From: Diadema setosum
Lineage: Eukaryota; Echinodermata; Echinoidea; Diadematoida; Diadematidae
Length of the DNA stretch: 64,000 bases
Assembly (NCBI RefSeq): GCF_964275005.1
Contig: NC_092704.1
Coordinates: forward strand, 13,080,871 to 13,144,870
Direction of reading: 5' to 3'
In this document: positions 20,215-31,479 of the stretch, in pieces
Numbering within the stretch: the first letter of the stretch is position 1
Layout of the letters: each line of letters starts with the position of its first letter
The notes under the pieces: model-generated
Seen by the model: the letters and a program-made list of their open reading frames with translations, nothing else
What the model was told of the DNA's origin: nothing
The model's database searches: none
Translations under genes and position numbers: made by a program

Positions 20215-22662
20215 TTCTCATATCTTGTTCATAAATATCGCAAAGATCCACGCCCTCGAAATAAATTAAGATATACTCGATATCGGTATATATTGACATC
20301 CTTAATACGTGTTGCTAAGCGGAATTATTTTTCGCGACAGTTTGTTAAATATAAACATGATGTGAAGAGTACGTGGAAGGTGATTAACGAGACACTCAAA
20401 TACAAAACCAATACCGATCCTCCCAAATATATTTCAGCGGACGGCAGGCAGATTAACGATCCGGTTATCATGGCGGAATCTTTTAATGATTATTTCGCAA
20501 ATCTTGGTCCACATCTTGCCAGTAAAATTCCGAAATCCTCAACTGAATATCATAGATATCCAGGTAATAGGAATCCTCAATCAATATCTTTTTAACCTAT
20601 TGTTGAAGAAGAAATTGTTGATATCGTCAAGAATTTAAACGATAAAAAAGTTCAGGATATGATGGAATTACAAATTTTCTTTAAAAAAAATGTTTTGAAT
20701 CAAATCATTTCTCCTTTAACGTACATTTTTAATCAATCTTTATTTACTGGTAAAGTCCCCAGTAAAATGAAAGTTGCAAAAGTTGTCCCTATCTTTAAGA
20801 AGGGACAGAAAGATTTGGTGAATAATTACCGACCAATTTCTTTATTGACTTCAATCTCTAAAATTATTGAAAGGTTAGTTTACACGCGATTATTGAAATT
20901 TCTCACAAATCATAATATTTTATCAGATTCTCAGTTTGGTTTCAGAAAACATTATAACACAACCCATGCTTTACTTACTTTTATAGACAAGGTAGCTCAT
21001 GCTATAGATAATTTTGAGCATACAATTGGAGTTTTTCTTGATTTTTCTAAAGCTTTCGATACGATAGATCACGAAATTTCATTTTCTAAGCTGTCATTAT
21101 GGAATTCGCGGGACACCTCTCGAATGGTTTAAAGTAGGCCCGCATAGAGAATCGCCCTCTCTCGGACAACTCGGTGCAGGCACCAGACACGGAGCGAGTC
21201 GATCTGGAAAAGGCTGTGAATGTGACGTCACCGTATCGAGCCTGCACGCGCACGCTGCAGCTAGCTAGCTGCATGCATGTGATATGCATTGCTAGACTGT
21301 AGATCTATGTTTTTCTGCTCGCGATCGCCTCATCGTCAGGAAACTCGGAAGTTTAGTAAAATCAAATCTGTCACTGTAAAGTTCTGATTTAAAACTATGG
21401 GATTATCAAAGTAATATAACATTTCCGTGGAAATTCAAGCTTTTTGATATCAGTAAGTCATTATTTTACCGGTGTACAATCGTCTGCGATATTTCGTTTG
21501 TGGGAACATTGTACCTATTCACCTGGATGATGTTTTCTGTTTATATGAAATGCAATCAATAAAGATCACAAGAAAATGAATCTTTGATATTTCTTTTGTG
21601 TGATTTTATTTCATTTCTGTGTAAGCCTTTGCTTACACACGGCCATCTCTATTCCGCTATACAAATATTGTTATTGGCCCTTTTGCGCAAACAGAAAATA
21701 TGTACTGACTTTAGCAAAACGAACTAGAAAGGTTCTACACATGTCAATTTACTGATGAAATCTCACACGAAGTACTGCAAAAACTGTTATTTAGTAAAAT
21801 TGCAATATGGAGCTGAAATAAACATGTTAAACAATATTTATCAATTTTTAAGAGGAATCTCTTCAAAAGCTTTTTATTTAGATCAAATTTGTGGGGAATA
21901 TTCCAGATATGCAAAATGAAATTGGCATCATTGTCCGAACGTGCTGCCCATAGAAAACTGTGTGTAAAAAAAGTAACGTTGCACTAACTATGCATTGATG
22001 ATGAGCGATAGTTAATGGTTCGACATCACAGTTCAAACTATCTAACGAAGATGAGGACTGAGTGATTCTTAAAATCTAAATCCAAAAAATAGTCAACGGC
22101 AATCACGGCTTACGCCTAGTTAGAAGAAAACGGCACTCAGTACATATAGACTCTAGACTAGAACTAGGACTAGGACTAGTGAGCAGTCAAGGACCGAGAA
22201 GATTCTACTCGCCGCTCCGTCGACAGCTGTACGTGCACAGGCACAGCGTAAACGTTTCGTATGCAATACATACCCCGAATGGCCCTAGCCCTGCTGCCAG
22301 AACTTGAAGAAAGTCCAGACGAAAGTCCAGACTCCAAGGTCTAGCGTTGCCGCTAGAGGCCCTTGTGCTGCAGGCCCTGTTGTTTCTGTGCTGAATTTTG
22401 CAGGTAAGGTATCTGCTTTATGGATTTTCAATGTTTTTGTGGTCGAGATAAATCTCATGGTGGTCGTATTAACACCAAGGTCGTTTTAACATTCAAACAA
22501 ATAGGTTACAGGGAAAAAATCAGTATCATTAATATGTCTCATGCATTTTTGTGTGAATTTCTTACATATTTCCTTGTACATTTTGACCTTTTGTTTACTA
22601 TATTATTTTTTGGGGGAGGGGGGTGGGGTATTATGGGTTTAAATTTTTACAATACTGTACTA

Positions 22663-22848
22663 CAGTGGACTCCCGTTATAACGAAGTCCTCGGGACCGGC
22701 AATTTTCTTTCGTTATATCGAAATTTCGTTATAACCGAATGAATAAACAATGAAAATACATAGAGTTTACAATGTTGCGGCCCTAAATTTTACTTCGTTG
22801 TAACCGGAATTTCGTTATAACCGTGTTCGTTATAACGGGAGTGCACTG
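22663..22848. mobile_element. pogo/Tigger-type MITE nested in the TTAA element
   Basis: Termini CAGTGGACTCCCGTTATAAC and, inverted, CAGTGCACTCCCGTTATAAC, flanked by TA on both sides, 186 bp. This terminus is characteristic of pogo/Tigger-like members of the Tc1/mariner superfamily. Confidence 0.85.
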
Positions 22849-23422
22849 TATTTCTTTTGGCTTTGCAATTAAGGCCTGTATGCGTACGTTAAAAAATCAA
22901 GGGGTATTAATAATTGGTAAATCCAAATCAAAAATGCATTTTCAGGCCAGATATCTTGATTCAACAACAAAACTACCTTTGCTAATTTTCCCATTTTGGC
23001 ATAGTCTAAAAAGTTAGGCCCTAGCTCAGACAAAGTCATGCTAATTGAATTGCTAACAGTTAGGCCCTTGCTCTCATTCCAAACTCAAAATCTCACAATC
23101 GAACTTCTTGAATCTTGTTCTAGTTCTATTGAACTGAAACTGAAAGGTCTCTATACTCTGATACTTTCCCAAATTCATGTTGATGGCCTGTGGCTGGGCT
23201 AATACATACTCACATTTGACATAATTCAATTTGATATGAAATCTGCTACAAATGGTGCTAAAACTTACCAATTTTGAACATTAGCTGGGTCAAGTCTACT
23301 GCGGAGATCGATTTCACCCGCGCCTTCGTCGCCATCTCTCTCCCGCTCCACTACCCGGCCAGCCACGGCGGGATTGCGAGGAAGAGGCTCGTTTTGATAT
23401 ACAGGCTGGCGTTCAACTGCAC

Positions 23423-23578
23423 CTGCACTGCCTGATGATCTTCGTCGTACTCGCCTATCTCCCCATGGTCGTTATCGTAAGAGTCCGAATCATCAAACGA
23501 ATCCTCCGAATCTGGATCACATTCCAAAATGAGGTCCTCGATATCCAAGTCAGAGGTACCTTCTGCCATTTTCAACAA
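23423..23578 (-). CDS. Possible first exon of an acidic protein in the TTAA element
   Basis: A minus-strand frame beginning MLKMAEGTSDLDIEDL and very rich in Asp/Glu/Ser, followed by a plausible CAG/GTGCAG donor. Acidic N-termini are common in transposases of TTAA elements, and its position near one end of that element fits. No downstream exon was found, so this is only a suggestion. Confidence 0.25.
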
Positions 23579-25415
23579 GAAAGTCTAGTCGGCTTCGCAT
23601 CCTACACGTATTAGCTTGGCTTTGTATACAGCTAGCTATACGCAAGCTATAGCGCTAGCTCGCGCTCGCTCTCTCGCGTAAGATCGAGGCCTCATCACGG
23701 TGACGTCATCTCCCCGCTGAGAGTGCAAACGAGCTGTTCTCTGGCTTTATTAAAACTAGTTATTCGTTTTATTAAGAAGGGCCTATCATTGGTAAGCGTT
23801 TCTAGGTGAATTCGAAACATGGTTAGGTGGAATCTATGGTACTTCCTCGTTATAATGAGGTATATATGACCCTGGTTTATGCATAATTTAGATTTCTATG
23901 CGGGCCTACTTTAAGAGTTACTTAACCGATAGAAACAAATTTGTCAACATTAACGGCCATGACTCGCAGTTAAAACTTATTTCATGTGGAGTCCCACAGG
24001 GCTCACTCTTGGGCCCACTTTTATTTATCTTATACATAAACGACCTTCAAAAATCATCGCCAATTTTATCATTTATTTGTTCTGCTGATGACACAAGTTT
24101 GTTTTGCTCTCATCGAGACCCCAGTACATTAATTGATATGATGAATACTGAGCTAAGGTCTGTGCAATCCTGGATTTATGCAAACTAATTATCCCTGAAT
24201 ATAGAAAAAAACTTATTATATGGTTTTCAGTAATTCTTTGAATGTTGTTCCACATGATATCAAAATAAATGATATATGTTTAACGCACGTCAATAACGCA
24301 AAGTTTTCAGGGCTTTGGATTGACCGAGAATTATCCTGGAAAACTCATATTAATTTTGTAAGTAAAATTTTGTCCAGAAATATTGGAATTTTAAATAAGC
24401 TTAAACATTAATATTTTTTTTTTTGTTCCCTGTTTATATTTTGCAGAGTATATATTCTTCTTTAATATCTCCACACTTTAATTATGGAATTTTGGCGTGG
24501 GGAAATGCAATTAATTTACTATTAGATTCCCTTCTTCGTATTCAAAAGCGTGCAATAAGAATTATAAATATAATTTTGCTCATACCAACTGTTTTTTTTT
24601 TCATAAAAACAGAATTCTGAAAATTCCAGACCTATTTCATTATAATCTTGGAATTTTCATGTATAAACTAACAACTTATGAATTACCATCTGTTTTTATC
24701 CACATGTTCAAACGAAATCGCTCTATTCATTGCTACCCCACTCGTCAGAGTGACGCTTATCACCTTCCCCCGTACTCGCACTATTTTTGCAAAGAAAACA
24801 ATTATGTTCACTGGACCCAGATACTGGAATGACCTCCCTCAAGATATTACTTCTTCCTTATCTTTATTCACCTTCAAACGCAAACTAAAACGGCTATTAC
24901 TTAGTGGATACACACTACCCGGCTCTTAGCAACATTTTTATTTTTTATTTTTTAATACCCCAAGTCTTTTGTCTTTGTCCGCAGCTCCAAGTCATTTAAC
25001 GATACCGTTATAGCACTTTTTTTTTTTTTGGTAAACACGGCGAAATATGTATTCATGTGGTTCGATAGTTCGTTCTTAATACTGATTTTGCACTGGTACA
25101 ATTTAAGTTGGTCGAGATAAGCATGTCCGTTCTCCGTATAATTTCACGCCTATAAATTCGGGAACCTACAGTTTTTACAAGCATCACAGCTTTTATGTAG
25201 GCCCCATCATATTTCTGACATTGATTTGTGATATCCTCAGATGATAATGACCATTTTTATTTGTGTGTAATGTTTGTTTGTCTTTTTTTTTTTCAAACAT
25301 AAGATATGGTTGTATATATTATTTTTTGTACTTTTGTTTTATTGTCAATCATTTTGTAATCCCATCACTGAGAAAGTGGAAATATGAAATAAACTTGAAC
25401 TTGAAACTTGAAGCA

Positions 25416-28229
25416 AAGGCTGCAGAGTATTTTGGAATTTTGAGGAACTTTGAGAATAGTTGGAGACTACAGAGATAAAGTCAAGAGTTCCCCTTTCTTG
25501 GTACATCATGCCCCCCCCCCCTCCAAGTCAACCAACTAATCTTTAACAACGCTGAATGCACCATCGACCTACGCTGTGAATGTGATGAGGATCTGACTGT
25601 CATGACTGAACCGGCGAGCAGCAGGACATTAGGAAAAACTATGAGTCACGATAAGACAAAACTTTGGTTTACGCCAATTTGGAGTGCAATAACAAACTCC
25701 AAATAGTCAACTGGTGTCATCGGAGATGTTGAAGCGCCCTGTTAGACTGATACAAAGTGGAGACTGATGGTGACGAAGGGAATACTGACAGCGGACGGCA
25801 GACCGCTCAACGGACGGCCCAGTCACACTGACGAGATCAACAATGACATGCAGACGAGGACCTCATTCGTCGACCGAGAGTAATCATTTAAGAGGAATGA
25901 CTTTAATTCAAGAGATGTAATAGTCTGATATGTTAAGGGGCAAATCATTCTACTGTTTGCAGTCTTGTGAACATACTGGTATCTTTAGCGAAAACTGTTC
26001 GAGTACGTGGACAGTGATAAGTAGGCCCCTATAAATCACTCTGTCGAGTAAATTATATATGAACCAAATGGCTTCTTTTGAACATGTATTGTGTTGAAAA
26101 GTTCATGGTAATTCTTTTCCAGGCAAAATGTGTACATGAAAATTCCGATGTTAAAAGCATGTGATTGGAAATGTAAACAGTATGTGCGAATGCTTCTATG
26201 TTTCCTGCTAAAACTTGTTTGTTAGTGGAGAAAAGAAAAGAAAAGAGAAGAGAAGTCTCGCTCTACAACGTCTACATACCACAACGCCTACGGATATCTT
26301 TGTTTTACATTGTTGGTGGGGGAAAAGAAAAGAAAAGAGAAGTCTCGCTTCATGAGAGATGTTCAGATCCCGCTCGACACCACAACGCCTACGGATGTCT
26401 AGGCTGAAGGTGGGTTTGAATGTCTTATAGGGCCGATAGAGCACCAACAGTAAGTGCAGATTAACTGGCAATTAATCTTTTGAAGAGAAACAATACTTTG
26501 TTTCACACAAGATGAAAAAGCAGAAGACAACTGATAATCATCCGCTCATGTAAAATCAAGCAGAAGTTTTTCAAAACATTTCAAGAGGCATCTTGGTGAG
26601 TTACAGTCTGTTAAACATGCCAATATACTGTGTAAAACAAATTGAAGGCCACCTAGCTGCAATAGGCCACCTGCAATACAGCCTCGCATTTTCCGACATC
26701 ACAAAAACTTTGATCAACACGTCCCATATATACTCGTGATGGAGAGGAAAAATAATAAACAACAACATTGCAAGATTAATGCATTTCTTCCAAGACAACA
26801 GAACTGATTCCACTTAAAATACGTAAACATGTATTTTATTGAGAAAGGATTGTAGCCTATCCCGCGAGTCAAAAAGAAGCTTTCTAATCATCTCGTGCAT
26901 CCTGTACTCTATGTGCAATGCACTCATCATAGAGATAAGCTTGCCTTCACCCAAACTGTTTAGATATTGCCATTGGAAGACTCTGATGATCGCATACAGT
27001 GGATGTGCACCTATAACAGTATAAGAACGCTGGTCTGACCTCGGGATGTCTATCCAGTTTAGTCGTGGAGGAGATCTGTGTGCCGATCCGTGCAATGTAC
27101 GTAGGCTCAATCGCGTGCTTCACTGAAGACGCAGATGCTGCCCTGTCTTGAAAGAGATCGAGGGTATAGATCTAGACCAATTTCAGCAGGTTACACTGAA
27201 TCATCACTTGCTGGCAGTGAGTCTTAACCGGATCATGCAGGTGATATTACCCGCTGCCAGCGTACCCTGATTCACACATTGGATGCAAACCGGATGGGGC
27301 CATTAGTGGAAACAACCAATATTTGGGCATGGGGGCACAACTCTTGGCCAGGCCCAAGTGTTAAGGAGTATCGAGCATAAAGAAGACAATAAGAGTAAAT
27401 AGTAGTTCCACTCCTATTTGGAATTGAGGTTCCTAAAGAGGTCATTGAAAAAATGCCTAAAATTGCCTGACGTAATGTCCCAAACTTAATGGGATGACTT
27501 ATAGCAAGTTGCAAGACACAGGGTTGCTTCATGTGGAATGCATGTTATGCCTCACAGTATGTCGCTTTCCAGATGGTCCATGACGTCACTGTATGCTCCA
27601 GGACCATGAGTCATTCACCGAAACCATACAGCCCACGAGCTTGACACTGACCAACACAGGCCCGCCAGGTCGAAACTAGGTAGCATTGCCCATGAGCTTG
27701 ATACTTAGGCAAACCAGGCCCATAAGAGTCCGACACATGGGGGGGGGGGGGGGGAGGGGGAGGTCCACAAAGACCTCAACTGAATAGATTAAGCTTTCTG
27801 ATGTAATACATATATTAATCTCGTGGGCCTTGTTTTCCTCGAGTGTCGAGCTCGCGGACCGCACATACGCGGGCCTATTATATTTGATGTCGACCTCATT
27901 GACCTTGTTCATCTAGTGTTTAGGTCACGGGATGTATAACGCGTGGGCTGCGTAACTCATGGGCTGTACGACTCGGGTTGTTTGACTCGTGACGTACATC
28001 TGATGAGGTGGGCCTGTTGTTTTCTGGTTAGCATCTGTCACCCTTTCATCCAGGTCAAGGGACTTTGCCATATGCCTGTTCACAAACTATTAAGCATCAA
28101 CCCAAAATATGGTACTCCTCTCCCCACCTTCCATGTTTCAGCGTACAAATTTTGTCCAGTGCAAATTGGATAATGTTGCACATAATTTCATGCCAGCTAG
28201 TCTGCATAACTAACCCAAACATAAATATG
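25416..28229. other. Unannotated intergenic DNA with small repeats
   Basis: A ~95-bp direct duplication lies at 26228-26402 (AAAAGAGAAG..GTCTCGCT and CCACAACGCCTACGGAT twice). A poly-G run lies at 27739-27757. Around 27590-28060 degenerate words such as CTCATGGGC and TGGGCCTGTTG recur in both orientations. No gene is supported. Confidence 0.4.
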
Positions 28230-29665
28230 ATATTTGAGGTCACTGCCATCACTAAAGACACGTAAGCTTCATTTCTGAAGTAATTGACCGCTCACATTCC
28301 TGAGACCTGTTACTATGAACCAATGCTTTGTGGAATGTGGATACATACTTTGATTATAACGTCAAGGCGTGATTTGTACATGATTAAACATTTAGGATTA
28401 AACCATTGAAGCCAAACATCAATATTTGCAATCCTACACAAATTTTTAGTGATATTCTAAAAGTCTGACCTCACATTGTCCTTAGAGGTCAAAGTTGGAT
28501 ATACAGAGGGTAATGACCAATGTTCTGTGGAATGAGAAGACACTTCTACTGTAGCATAAAATATGCTAATAGCATAATGCATGATTGCACACCAGGTATA
28601 CAGTTAATCATTTAATATACATCAAACATCAATGTTTTGATATTTTGAGGTCATTGACCTGTCACAGTCCTCAGAGGTCAAAAGCAGAGACGTGTAAATA
28701 ATTTCCATTTATCTGAGGAATAGGAAAACGATTCAGTTGTAACACAAATGAATTTTTAGGACATCGTCATGTTTATCATCAACAAATTGCACCAAATATC
28801 AAAATTCTGATAATTTGAGGTCATTGACCTCTGGAGGTCATTAGAGGTCAAAGGTAGAAACCTGTCAAGGATCTATGGAACATAAAGACAATTGAGTACC
28901 TGAATATAAGAACGACCCGAGTCCAAATTTGGCTATCGCGTTTGAAAGCCATTTACGTAGTCATGCAAATACAGATAATCATTCAAGTGACTGCTTTGTA
29001 TTCAAATTTGAATTAATAACACCCCAATAACCGAAAAGACTTAAGGGAGTATGGATTTTTTTTTATTAATTTCCATTTTTCCTAAATTTTCTCTAATGGA
29101 CTTGGGTCGTTCTTATATTCATATATTCAATTCCACTGTAACAAAAATGAGTTTTTAGTACATCATTACCATATTTAACATAATTCAATGACGCAAAATA
29201 TCAATTTTTATCAAATTTTGAGGTCATTGACCTCTGGAGGTCATCAGAGGTCAAAGGTAGAAACCTGTCAGGGTTCTATGGAACATGAAGACAATTCCAC
29301 TGTAACAAAATTGAGTTTTTAGTACATCATTACCGTATTTAACATTAATCAATGACGCAAAATATCAATTTTTATCAAATTTTGAGGTCATTGACCTCTG
29401 GAGGGCATCAGAGGTCAAAGGTAGAAACCTGTCAGGGTTCTATGGGACATGAGGACAATTCCACTGTAACAACAATTAGTTTTTAGTACATCATTACCAT
29501 ATTTAACATTAATCAATGACGCAAAATATTAATTTTTATCTAATTTTGAGGTCATTGACCTTTGGAGGTCATCAGAGGTCAATTCAGATTTAACTAACAC
29601 TGGTGAAAGTTTCATGCTTTAGTCAAATTTTGCACAATTTTTCGGCTTATCTGCTCTACTACTAT
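28230..29665 (-). repeat. ~164-bp half-site minisatellite, minus orientation
   Basis: AGGTCATTGACCT recurs at 28648, 28818, 29221, 29385 and 29549. Spacing is 164-170 once the 239 bp added by an inserted MITE is subtracted. A more diverged unit lies near 28460. Units read GAGGTCATTGACCTCTGGAG then GTCATCAGAGGTCAAAGG. The outer flank (..CTTTAGTCAAATTTTGCACA) is the inverse of the flank at 18650, so the two arrays point away from one another. Confidence 0.85.
28894..29128. mobile_element. MITE inserted in the minisatellite
   Basis: Left end GAGTACCTGAATATAAGAAC then GACCCGAGTCCA; the right end is its inverse with two or three changes. AATT occurs on both sides (28890-28893, 29129-29132). The repeat unit CAATTCCACTGTAAC is cut at that point, whereas neighbouring units are whole. 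Confidence 0.75.
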
Positions 29666-30505
29666 TACAGCAGTATGTCGTGAATAGACCTGTACTCGAG
29701 ATTGCATTTGTTAAAGGCTGCGGCTGCATAGATCTTTTTTTATTTTTTTTTTCTGCATTGATAATATGTGATATTCGTAGAAGTGCCATTACTGACTATG
29801 GCATAATATGATTATTTCTACGCCAGATACTGCCTTCTTTACATGTAGTTTATAATATAATAAATCATATGGTATATCTAATATTCTTGTTTATATTCTT
29901 GTTTAATACCTTTAAGTTTTATTATGTTTGTTTTATGTTAGAATTGTCTGGGGCAAATCATTTGTTGAATAGGCCCCAATTGTTCTTTCTCTCCTCTTTC
30001 TTTAAAACACAACATAATATAATATTATGTAATAATGCCAATTATGTAATATGTGTTTGCCATCATAGAAGTAAAGATCGTATGGCTTTGTATGTGTCTG
30101 TTGTTGCAATACATACACCTGTATTATGTTTCTTTTTCCTCTTTTTTATGATTTTCTTCATATTACGATTGCCAACTGAGTTCACTGTATCTCTTTTTTT
30201 TATTGCATATACCTTGTGAATTCATATCTAATTTGTGTTCTGCAGAAAAATGAAATAAATTTTGAAATGGACCCAATTGAATTGAATTGAATGTTACTCT
30301 TGCGGTTTTTGGCATATTGCTTGATCTGTTAGATTCAGAAGTCGTACCTTATCTATTGTGACAAAGATGTACCCTGGTGACTTTTTTTTTTAAATTTCAC
30401 ATCTGCATCGTGCTGAAATGATTCAGAATTTTAAAAGAAGACGGGAGATAGAAAGAAAGGGAGATATTCAAATTCATGAAATTCTTCCGTCGAGATGCTT
30501 TCATT
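29666..30505. other. Unannotated AT-rich DNA
   Basis: Ends near 30240-30290 with AAATGAAATAAATTTTGAAA and (TTGAA)n, which resembles another retroelement 3' tail on the plus strand. Its body is not recognisable. Confidence 0.35.
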
Positions 30506-30675
30506 GCAACTGATTGACAAATTGCCCTGCATCGACGTTAATAACACCGACTTGATCAGTGTTTTAGCAGTAGCCATGGTAAAAAATCATGGGCGTACAT
30601 ACTCGAGCGGGATTCGAACCCACGACCTCCTGATCACCGGACAGGCGTCATCTCCACTAGACCACAGAGCTTACA
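30506..30675 (-). repeat. tRNA-derived SINE
   Basis: On the minus strand the head (30672-30598) has an A-box-like GTGGTCTAGTGGAGATGACG and B box GGGTTCGAATCCC, resembling tRNA-Asp. The body then ends in GGGCAATTTGTCAATCAGTT. That body is the arm of the foldback at 16791-16908, and diverged relatives occur near 10180 and 37130. Confidence 0.65.
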
Positions 30676-31479
30676 ACCAACACTTGCTGTCGGAATAAAT
30701 AACAAAACGTATTAAAGGAGTAATAACTGACGTCTGAATAGGCTTTGTTATTTGAAAAATGCATCATCCAGAAAAGAGACGTTCAAGCGGAGGAAGGGGG
30801 AATTCAGGACGCAGTGTGTCGTAAAAGGAGGCGTTTCGCATTCTGAAATGCCCGTTTCATGAAAAGATTCATAATTGGCATTCATCGAAGAGCCTTGAAA
30901 ACAGCAGAGTCATACGTAAGTAGTTTCAATCCACAGTAATGATTGAAATCTCTGGAACGATTGATATATTAAATAGTATCAAATATGTTATCCTGCAGCA
31001 TCGAACTTGCTTGCTGTTCGCCCAGTATGATAACCTGTTAGTTCTTATCTGGCACCCGGAAGCTAAGCACCTCATTTTGTCTAGACTTTCAGCCCTGGAT
31101 AAACTTGGTTTGAATCCGGAGCGCGTTGTTTTTAGGATATACTCCATAAACTATCTCTTGGAGAACGTGCAGAAAAGAAAAGTAGCAGTCAAGGGAATTA
31201 TTGACTTTAGCCTATCCTTCACTGTTACAGCTCCTGACACATGGTTACGGCAAACATAATCATCTTTATCTTTTGGAGAGTATATTTTATACTGAAATAG
31301 ACAATTGATTTAACTGTATCGCTGGTATACCTTGTTACTTTTATGTTGTTTTGAGGGAAAAAAATGAAACAAACTTTGATGTGAATTACATTTAATGTAA
31401 CTACTTTTGCTTAGATTATCCGTCTCTCCATCTACCCCTTCTTCCCTCTTCCTCGCTGTCTGTCTGTCTGTATAATATG
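30676..31479. other. Unannotated intergenic DNA
   Basis: A 106-residue plus-strand frame (30939-31259) has no recognisable domain and a competing frame on the other strand. I do not call it. Confidence 0.35.

Larger units (their letters stand above)
21133..23910. mobile_element. TTAA-flanked DNA transposon inserted in the CR1-like copy
   Basis: Termini AGTAGGCCCGCATAGA and its exact inverse lie between TTAA duplications (21129-21132, 23911-23914). The CR1-like reading frame (..LEWFKSYL..) resumes on the other side. TTAA points to piggyBac or Kolobok; the terminus does not start with the CCY common in piggyBac. Subterminal TGACGTCACCGT words occur in opposite orientation near both ends (about 21221 and 23697). 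No full transposase is visible. Confidence 0.85.
20215..25415 (+). mobile_element. CR1-like retrotransposon, 5'-truncated and broken (copy 2)
   Basis: Reading frames 20293-21132 and 23898-24929 correspond to the reverse transcriptase of the better copy at 31480-34590, from 'HKYRKDP' to the end. Stops near 20593 and 24186, frameshifts near 20650 and 24190-24610, and a 2.8-kb transposon insertion show it is dead. The motif-C segment reads SADD instead of FADD. The tail ends in AATAAACTTGAACTTGAAAC, a tandem TTGAA-type tail typical of CR1-like elements. Confidence 0.85.

Noticed and set aside
30939..31259. 106-codon plus-strand frame
   Set aside because: No domain, a competing open frame on the other strand, and no splice or promoter support.
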